Below, piece by piece: positions 55,698-64,000 of a stretch of DNA of 64,000 nucleotides. Numbering within the stretch: position 1 is the stretch's first letter; every line of letters starts with the position of its first letter. The stretch spans positions 1,674,001 through 1,738,000 of the forward strand of contig JAIXMF010000002.1 in the NCBI GenBank assembly GCA_025201365.1, written 5' to 3'. The translations under genes and the position numbers were made by a program. Origin of the DNA: Syncephalis plumigaleata (taxonomy: Eukaryota > Zoopagomycota > Zoopagomycetes > Zoopagales > Piptocephalidaceae). Under the pieces are notes generated by a model. The model saw nothing but the letters and a program-made list of their open reading frames with translations, was not told where the DNA came from and did not search any database.

Positions 55698-58600
55698 TTC
55701 GATTTCTTTGTCAAGTCAAGATCATATTCGCAATTAGATTACATGAAGCTTTGCTATAATCTATAATAAATTACTTGCTAGATAATTTAAGCATATATAT
55801 TATCGTATATCATTTAGTGTATTTACTTGATATTCTACGACAAATCATCAACTTCTACTAATGAATTTGACCATCATATATGATGCTAGCCGGTGATAGG
55901 ATCATTGTGTGACAGTGTCCTGTTTTATTCTCCGATAATTATTGCGATTTCCATTTCAGTTTATTTTCTTTTCTTTTCTTTTTAACTTGTCTATAGAAAC
56001 AAGGCCCGCTTTAACACACACGCACATGTGCACATACATCAATGTGTTTATCGTATTGTCATATCAATTCATATCACATAGTATCGTATAAATGAGATTG
56101 TCAAGGCGAGTGGTGATGGTTGCCTCTTCTTCCTCCTCTGCCTCTGATATAGCTATGATGTCACTCGTCTACATCATTTATTCAAGTTTTTCCACTATCG
56201 AACACCATTTGTACTACACGTCTACAGTATGACTATAACCGTATAGGAGTATAAACATGTGGCGTACTACTATTGATAGTAGCTGTATAGAAAGTGTACA
56301 CGTGTGGTATTATGCTGATTTGGTCAGACCCTCACCTCTGCAAATGGTAGTACACCAACCAACATTGCTACTTGTTCTAGTGCTTGCTCATTTATTTTGA
56401 AACACCGACGTAATCGTAGATTGATGTATACGCTACAATGTTGTATGTTGTATGAGTTGACCGTATAGAATATCTACATTATTGAATGACACTACTATCA
56501 GTACACGTAGTCAATAGTTACGAATGATTTGAAATGGAAAGATAAGAAAGAAGAGAGAGAGAGAAAGAAGGGGAAGAGGAGTCTATCGTTTGTATGGCAC
56601 TAAACGAGTCCACACACGTTGCACCTTCCCAAATGGTCGTGGTTTAACGTAGCAAATGACCCGAAAAACACTAGTACAACATGTGTTCATCACGCGCACT
56701 ATGCCGATTACGGTGTAAAGTTACATGCGCTACACTGGCCAACTTGTCATTAGGGAGGCAAGAAAGAGAGAAAAGAAAGGAATATAGTTTTTGTTAAACA
56801 GAAAAAAATACTTAAGAGAGCCATATTGTTTACTAACTGATGCATCACATCATCTACGCTACTACTACTCTTTCTCTCTCTCTTTCTTTCTTTCTTTTCT
56901 TACGGTTACGATTTAACTGATTACACTCGTCTATTCTACCGTTACTACTACTATAGCCATTGCCCCATCCTTACATCCCTACAAAGACACGTACACGGCC
57001 TTGAATTAACGTCGCCTATTCTGTCCGCGGTTTAACGACATAGTCACCTTTTTTCTCTTTACTTTTTTTCATTTGTGTTGTGTGGTCAGATACGTGTTCA
57101 CGTTGCTGTCTATCGTATCACTCGCTCGCTCGCTCACTCCCCTATACGCGATAATCATTGACGACTAGGATAACTATAGCCGGATTAACACGGTTTGAAA
57201 ACTTGTTTTCTTTTAGGATCGTCATAATCCTTTAGTTAGTTAGTTAGTTAGTTAGTCGGTTGGTCGGTTATAGACACGTGTGTCTTTTTCTCCCCTATCT
57301 ATCTATTTTGGATATTCGTTATTTTTACTATTAGCCGATTGGAATTATTCAGTTTACGACTATACTACTCGTATCGTTTTAGTACCGCATCACACAGTTC
57401 AGGTGAGTAGTTACGATAGGATAGCGTGCCTATTTGTGTTTGTATTTATTGAATGGATTACCATTATTGTACAATGAACAAACAATTGTACTCACAATAA
57501 TAATGATGATAATGATCATGATTGGATGTACTACAATTACTGTACTAGAAATAGTAATAGTAATAGTAGTAATATGATGAAATGAACTGCTGCTGCCTAT
57601 TCTTTGTCATTCATCAATGAGTTCCTTCTACTAGATACCTGCATTTGGTATTGATCGGTTATAATATCTACCGTGTAGTAGGCTACAAGCCAACTGGGCG
57701 GGTAAATTTCGTTGTCGTTACCATCCTGGGCAGATGAGGTGATTATCTCCGCGTATTTACCATTCCTCATATGTATGTGCGCGATTATTCTATACATAGG
57801 CATAGGCATTATTCAATGGCTATGTGTATCATTTGTATTATACGTACGTACGTACATACATACATACATACATACATACGATTAGAACAATTTGAACGAT
57901 AGGATAGGCCAACCTTTCCTTGTAATGCTCTTAGGAGAGCTGACGGGATAAGCTGATACAACGCGTAGAGCGAGAGAGATAATCAAGTTGAACACTCGGA
58001 GAAATACTTGTATTATTGCCTTCAGCTTATCGCGTACCCGCATCTGGCGGCCCCTTCTCTTTTTTCCTCTTCTTCTTACTCTTCCTATTTTTTACGCATT
58101 GACTTGTATTCCGGTATTTCCATGTTTATACAACACGATGTAACGGATGAGGTTGAGGTTGACGTCCAACCAAACATATACACACATTTACTATTTCGGC
58201 AGTGGATACTTGTTCACATAGCCGATATCGGCTATTGGATGCTACTATTTGTATATCCAAGTGGTTACAACTAGGGTTATTATTAGCATCATCATCATCA
58301 TCATCATCACAGTATACACACAATGTGAGTGGGGTTGATTTCCTGTTTATTTCACTTGTCGTCATTCAATGTGTGTGTGTGTGGTGTGTGACCATAGATC
58401 GTCATTGTTGTATACGCGCGCGCGCGTGTGTGTGTGTGCATCTATCTATATTTCTTTTCTGAGTTCTCATTCTACTATTACGATAACCATTACCATGCTT
58501 TGGTTTTTGTTTTGACTCTTCCACCGCGGGTATCACACTGCCCTATGGTCGTTTGATAATCTAGAATATACCCTGTCTCCGCCTAATTATTTCACATTTC

Positions 58601-60387
58601 TATGTGATTGTCATTGCTTATCAACCATACATACTCCACTATTGTTGTATTGTATTGTTACATGTTTACCCATTTGCCCGGAAGTGAGTGTGAGTGTGAG
58701 TGAGTGTGTAGCAGTGTAGCCTGTTTCTCTTATTCACTTCACTTATTTGTTGCTTGCATATTATCTTGCATGGTATCCAGCGTAGGTTGGCATTATTCAA
58801 CATCACAACCCGGCTATTTTCTGCTACTTATTCCTTGACATTTCCCTTTTTTTACTATTCAAGTCAGCTTGATTAGTAATTAGCTGTGATACTCATTGAT
58901 AATACTACTACGACTACTATTATTATAATTGTTGTTGCTCTACTAATCTCTACTTTTTGATTGTGTCACTTTTACTATTCGTAATTATCTTTTTTTACTT
59001 TATTGGATTATTACTAATAATTATATTGTCTAGTGTCATTGCTTGTTCACTCGTCCGTTCGTTCGTTCGGTGCTTTACAAGATTGTTAACATTGACCTGG
59101 CATCCGTAACGCGGAGTACAGCGGCTATTAGATTGTTGTTAGATCCCGTCATCAACATCATCATCAAACAATATTAACCGGTAGTACTACCATCACATAC
59201 ACCATACTAGTAAGTTACGATTATTTGTATAGTCCTCAGTCTCCTCAATCAGTCAATCAATCAATCAATCAAGTTGTATGTAGCCATTCTCTGTCAATGT
59301 GTTTCATCTCTCTCTCTCTCTCTCTATCTTTGTCATTATTCTACCTTTCGGTTATCCAACCAATGAGTGAATAGTATGCGATGCCACGCGAATAATCCTA
59401 TCCAATCAACGTTCTGTAGGCACGTGGATTGGACAAATGGATGTGGATGTGGATGTGTGTGTGGGCAAAGTTTCTTGCCGTTATCTGCAGTTTTTTCATT
59501 TCAAAAGAACTTGCGTATTTCTTACGAGTGTGCGGGTGTGCCCTCTCCCAGTCCAGTACTGATTAGCTAGTTAATTCACCTTCATCGGATTAATACGAGG
59601 ATTGTGTACAATTGCTCTCCCTCTCTCTCTCTTAATTGCACACATTGTTATTGGGCAATAGGAGAGAAAGAAAAGAGAAAAAAATCGACCGGAAAGGCGG
59701 ATTCACACACACACGCACACACACACTCTCGCATGATAAGCAGCATACACTCAAGTTGTTGCGCCGCCTTATCCCTTACCGCATTATTCCTACTATTCCC
59801 ATTCTACATCCCGGTATCCTATAGTAGCGGACTATTTCCATTTAGACGAGTGTCATTGCTTGTTAGTCCTACGCTGAGTCTATACACGCATACAGAGACA
59901 GACACACGCTTTATGAGACATTGTATCTGCCTGAGTTGCCGGCATTACTGATACTCTCTGAAGTTAAAAAGGAGCACCCATCTTTACATCGTGTTTTCTT
60001 TCTTTCCTTCTTTCTCTCTCTGTGTGTCCTTATTTGTGCTGGTTTTTACTCTTTTTAAAGGCCACATACGCACACCACACACACCCATCACATCCATCAA
60101 CACACACACTCACTCACAAATCACTTCACCCCATTTCTCTCTACGTTTATTTTTCTCCTTCGCATCAGTTACGTTCACGTTTGGTTGCGACGCTTTCTTG
60201 CCCTCCCTTTTTACTTACTACTTACTTCCTACTATTATCGCCTTTACTACTACTACTAGTATCACTCTATTACATTACTTATTTACACTGACCAATTAGT
60301 TAGTTTATTATTCTTTCTTTTGGTCTCTACGAAGCTAACTTGGTAGCGTCCCTCTAATCTCAAGACTAAGTGATTGACTGCTACAAG
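55698..60387. other. 4.7-kb gene-free, microsatellite-rich spacer upstream of PMA
   Basis: The longest empty stretch of the window. The + strand grows pyrimidine-rich toward PMA, with TC runs (56875-56900, 59308-59328, 59615-59632), CA runs (59705-59728, 60070-60120), TAGT repeats near 57235-57260, CATA repeats near 57855-57880 and an alternating CG/TG tract near 58415-58440 that could adopt Z-DNA. No protein-like frame or known RNA was found, apart from a doubtful 70-codon frame on the minus strand at 57597-57809. It is probably a large regulatory region or leader of the highly expressed H+-ATPase gene. Confidence 0.5.
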
Positions 60388-60412
60388 ATGTCGTCAACCG
60401 AACCGAAAGTTG
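60388..60412 (+). other. Candidate first coding exon of the PMA gene
   Basis: ATG followed by codons M-S-S-T-E-P-K-V and one extra G before a perfect GTAAGT donor. The carried G fits the acceptor CCGTAG at 62211-62213, giving M-S-S-T-E-P-K-V-E-R-S-E-S-V in the PMA frame. Confidence 0.55.
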
Positions 60413-62213
60413 GTAAGTAACTAACTCGTTAGCGCTCTCTTTAACATGCTAGATATGATACGAGTGATATGATATGATTGATATGGGATCAATGCAATAA
60501 TGATAGCAGTGTGTTTCTTTTTATTTTTCTTATTATCAAACAATGAAGCATACAAGACCTGTGTCGTGTGTAGGATAGGACTTGTAATCCTATCACTATG
60601 CTACTCGGCGTGCGACTCACACTGTCACGAATAAGTGGAGTGAGCGAGTGAGTGAAATGGTTGTGTTATATGCATATAGTAGATGGTTGTGTTTTACCAT
60701 AGCTATCTATCTATTATAACATAAACATTGCATGTAGTCTAATGCTACTAAAACACACAAACTTACCACGATTACTCAATGGCACCTTAGCGTGTACATT
60801 TGTGTGTACGTGTGGTATTCGCCGCTATAGCATCCTTTTTTTGCTCTCTTTCTCTCTTTTACAATGTGTGTACGTATGTATGTATGTATGTATGTATTCA
60901 CTACGCACTTCTATTCATGCTTCCATGCATTCACACTTTTACTACACTACCCTTGTAAACATCATGATATACTTTTTATCCTGTTGTGTACGCATCATTG
61001 TGTATGGTGATGATGCTTCTAACTTGTTTCTGATGTCTGGCGTATGAAAAAGGCATCTATTTTTTCATTCTATATACTGTACTGTTACTATGCTTCATTA
61101 CTAGTTAGTCCTACTACCGTGCCGTATCTATTCTAACAATGTGTGGCACACTACCCCTTTTGTCTTGCCCTGATTGGGAAAAACCGGCTGGGCAAGGAAG
61201 ACGGCGTCAGAATGGTGTGCCATTCCATTTTGCCTTTGTTGTGTGTGTGTGTGTATGCTATGATGTATGTATACTATGATTTGTATGCTCTGTATACTGT
61301 ATGCATGGTTATCACTTTCTACCTTAGCGCTATATCGTCACTTGCTTTTAATACGCCGCTATTCCTGCCTATTTTCATCTTGCTCTCTCCTCTCTCTTTC
61401 TTTTACTTTTGCCATTACATTCATATTGCAAGGCACACACACACGCGCATCATCACACGGACAATTCCATCCCGATGCTCATTATTAATTTCCTTCTCTT
61501 CATTGCCTAGTTTGTCTCTATTGATTGCACTCTTATTGCACAGCAGGCTCTGTTCTCTTTTTTCTCTCTTCCCTCTTCTCTCACCCCATCTTCATAGTGT
61601 TTGCTTGTGTTCAAGTGTCCTTCTATCTCTTGCAGCACTATCTGATTGCAGTTAAGCTCAGTTCTATCTTCAAATTCTCACTGAGTTTTTTTCACTTTCT
61701 TTTTCATCATCCATTACCACCTTCATTTATTGTGGCGATCATCGTTGTTGTGCTGCGCTGTGTCTCGATTATATTTTGATTATTCATTATTATAAATCGC
61801 AAATACACACGCATACACACAGCTCTAGCCCATTTAAAAGTCCCTTTATTTAATCCGCTCTCCGCCACACACACACACACCTTTGATATTTCAATCTCTC
61901 TTTGTCCTTTTCTTTTTTCCATTTTCACCCGCTCAATCTACACACACACAACAATCCCACGATTAACGGTTACTGCTATCACACACATACGCATATATAT
62001 ATATATCGTACAGATATATCCTACCACAGGCAGTCCTTTGTTGTTTAACGATCCCCAGTTCTTGTTCTCGTTGTTATTGTTGTTGTCGCTAGTAGTAGTG
62101 TGACTTTAACTTCCATTCTTCTTTCGTCTTACCCCATTATACACTTGATTTATCATCTTTACTAACGGATTATCCTTCTATTATCATGTCATCGTCTGGC
62201 TCTCCCTCCGTAG
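60413..62213 (+). other. Candidate 1.8-kb first intron or 5' leader of PMA
   Basis: Bounded by GTAAGT and CCGTAG, with a consensus TACTAAC branch motif at 62160-62166. At 1,801 nt it is about 20 times longer than other introns here. Inside are TGTA/TC/CA microsatellites but no gene. Its last 28 nt contain a second in-frame ATG (62186), so the same bases can be intron or coding. Confidence 0.5.
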
Positions 62214-64000
62214 AGAGAAGCGAATCCGTGGCTGACGACGGTACCAAGACCGAGGTTACCACCACCACTACCACCGCCGATGATGGTACCATTACCATTG
62301 AAACGGTTACAGTGGTGACCAAGCCCGATGGTAGCTCTAATACCACGACGCAAGTCGAGACCTTCACCGAGGAAGTCATCGAGGAGCAACCGGTGGTCGA
62401 GGCCACCCAAAAGGATGCTGTCGTCGTTCCAATGACCGAGATCAAACGATCATCCGCCGAGTTGGCCAACGCTGACGAGAAGGATGCCCACAAAGGTACC
62501 GGCAAGTTGGAGATCGAGGAACACGTCCACGTTGAGATGGCCGAGGAAATCGACGAGGAACTAGAGAAGCTTCTCCACACCGATCACACCAAGGGTTTGA
62601 CCAGCGAGGAGGCCGCTAAGCGTCTCGAGGATTTCGGTCGTAATGAAATTGCCGAGGTCAAGCACAATCCATTCCTCAAGTTCCTTTCCTACTTTACCGG
62701 TGCCATTGCCTTCCTTATCGAGATTGCCGCCATTCTATCCGGTGTCGTCAAGGACTGGACGAGTCTCGCCATTATCATTGTGTTGTTGATTGTCAACGCC
62801 GTCATCGGTTTCATCGAGGAGGCTCGTGCCGAATCCGCTCTCGACGCTCTTAAGAACACCCTCGCCTTGAAGGCTCGTGTCTGGCGTAATGGTGAATTGA
62901 TCGAAGTTGACACCGCCGAACTCGTTCCCGGTGACATTATCATTCTCCGTCTCGGTGACATTATCCCCGCCGATTGTCGTCTATTGGGTATCGGTGCCAC
63001 TGGTGAAGCCGTCGAAGATGACCTTCAAATCGATCAGTCCGCACTTACCGGTGAATCATTGCCCGTGCACAAGAAGAAGGGTGACACCGCCTACTCATCA
63101 TCCATCGTTAAACAAGGTCAAATGTTGTCTGTTGTCACCAAGACTGGTTCCCGCACTTTCATCGGTCGTGCCGCTAACTTGATGGCCATCACCACTGAAG
63201 CAGGTCATTTCCAGAAGATCGTCAATCAAATCGGTAACTTCTTGGTTGTTGTCACCTTGGTCCTCGTCATCATTCTTTTGCTCTACCAGACCCTTCACAT
63301 GAAGGAGAAGTTCTTGGATGCCTTGCGTGAAGTTGTCGTCTTGACTGTCGCTGCTATCCCTGTCGGTCTACCCACTGTTCTATCGGTTACCATGGCTGTT
63401 GGTGCTAAGCAACTCGCCAAGAAGAAGGTTATCGTTAAGCGTTTGACCGCCGTCGAAGAAATGGCCTCCGTGAAGATTCTCTGCTCCGACAAGACCGGTA
63501 CCTTGACCCTTAACGAGTTGACCTTCGACGACCATACCTCTGCGCTGGCTACTCCGCCTCCGACTTGCTATTGAACGCTTACCTCGCCTCGGAACCCGGT
63601 GCCAACGATCCTATCGAGAAGGCCGTACGTACTGCCGCCATCGAGAAGGTCGAGATCTTGAACAATGTTGATAAGACTCACGAGATTCCCGGATACAAGG
63701 TCACCTCCTTCCTTCCATTCAACCCGGATACCAAGCGTACTCAATCCACCGTCACTAACACACCACCGGCGAACAATTCCGTGTCTCAAAGGGTGCTCCA
63801 CAAGTTATTGTCAAATTGGTCGGTGGTCACGATGCCGCCGTCATGGCCGTCAACGATCTTGCTCGACGTGGTCTACGTGCCTTGGGTGTCGCTCGTACCG
63901 TGCCCGGTAGTATGGATGAATGGGAACTCGTCGGTATGATCTCGTTGCTCGATCCACCACGTCCCGACTCTGCCGAAACCATCAAGAACCTCGCCCATAT
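62186..64000 (+). CDS. PMA1: Plasma-membrane H+-ATPase (P-type, PMA1-like), 3' cut by window edge
   Basis: The proton pump that energises the fungal plasma membrane. The acidic N-terminus is followed by EELEKLLHTDHTKGLTSEEA, transmembrane segments 1-2 (FTGAIAFLIEIAAILSGVV), the actuator loop with D-Q-S-A-L-T-G-E-S-L-P, segments 3-4 with A-A-I-P-V-G-L-P-T-V-L-S-V, and the phosphorylation site C-S-D-K-T-G-T-L-T. Further on are the nucleotide-domain marks LPFNPDTKRTQSTV and K-G-A-P-Q-V-I. The frame breaks twice relative to the conserved protein: near 63520-63535 (after L-T-F-D) and near 63750-63770 (after S-T-V-T-N); each needs one extra base. Either assembly errors or a damaged copy. Codons end mostly in C, unlike neighbouring genes, as expected for very high expression. 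The gene may start at 60388 through an upstream exon. Confidence 0.9.

Noticed and set aside
57597-57809. A 70-codon minus-strand frame with protein-like composition in the long spacer
   Set aside because: No flanking splice sites with partners, no recognised similarity and no neighbours; chance cannot be excluded.
59604-60299. Open frames rich in Ser, Leu, His and Thr in the PMA upstream region
   Set aside because: They follow TC and CA microsatellites and lack any domain or splice context.

Overview
This is a nuclear segment of an intron-rich eukaryote, most probably an early-diverging (non-Dikarya) fungus. The fungal signs are a plasma-membrane H+-ATPase of the PMA type, a MNR2/ALR-type CorA transporter with a very long disordered N-terminus, a Nop4/RBM28 protein with five RRM domains, and a diaphanous-type formin. 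The non-Dikarya signs are an HDHD2-type phosphatase, a NudC-like protein, a BICD/HAP1-like coiled-coil adaptor and a relic of a Fanzor nuclease. The genome is AT-leaning and gene-dense. Introns are mostly 50-110 nt, with gtaagt-like donors and CTAA(C/T) branch motifs close to the acceptor. At least four introns appear to start with GC instead of GT. Phylum and species cannot be fixed from this window.

Layout. 1-9 kb: the 3' end of a Nup98-96 gene (+) converges on a large formin gene (-). 9-16 kb: tRNA-Thr(CGU), an ArsC/YfgD-like thioredoxin-fold protein, an orphan coiled-coil protein, mitochondrial ribosomal protein uS2m and a CorA-family Mg2+ transporter. 16-24 kb: an F-BAR/SH3 protein, an HDHD2-like HAD phosphatase, a membrane-anchored metallophosphoesterase and NudC. 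23.8-29 kb is an accessory patch: an F-box-like gene with a microsatellite-derived Thr tract, a truncated Fanzor nuclease, and a secreted Gly/Asn-rich protein between two 244-bp inverted repeats that are about 98% identical. 29-37.7 kb: a short-chain dehydrogenase, RPB12, the complex I 30-kDa subunit, bL31m and PEX1. 37.8-43.5 kb: a whole-looking, young Ty3/gypsy LTR retrotransposon inserted in the spacer between PEX1 and ESS2. 43.6-55.7 kb: ESS2, a coiled-coil adaptor, thymidylate kinase, mitochondrial TilS and NOP4/RBM28. 55.7-64 kb: a 4.7-kb pyrimidine-rich, microsatellite-laden spacer, a tiny candidate first exon with a 1.8-kb intron, and the 5' part of the PMA H+-ATPase gene, cut by the window edge.

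Most genes are housekeeping. Several serve mitochondria (uS2m, bL31m, complex I 30 kDa, TilS), and some of these share short divergent promoters. Others serve RNA handling (RPB12, ESS2, NOP4) or membrane/cytoskeleton work (formin, F-BAR, NudC, coiled-coil adaptor). The most unusual part is 25.6-28.0 kb, where the Fanzor relic lies next to the large inverted repeat that also forms the promoter of the secreted-protein gene. Reading frames fail to join cleanly at four conserved places: the formin FH1/FH2 border, the F-BAR linker, and two sites in PMA. Single-base assembly errors are a possible common cause.
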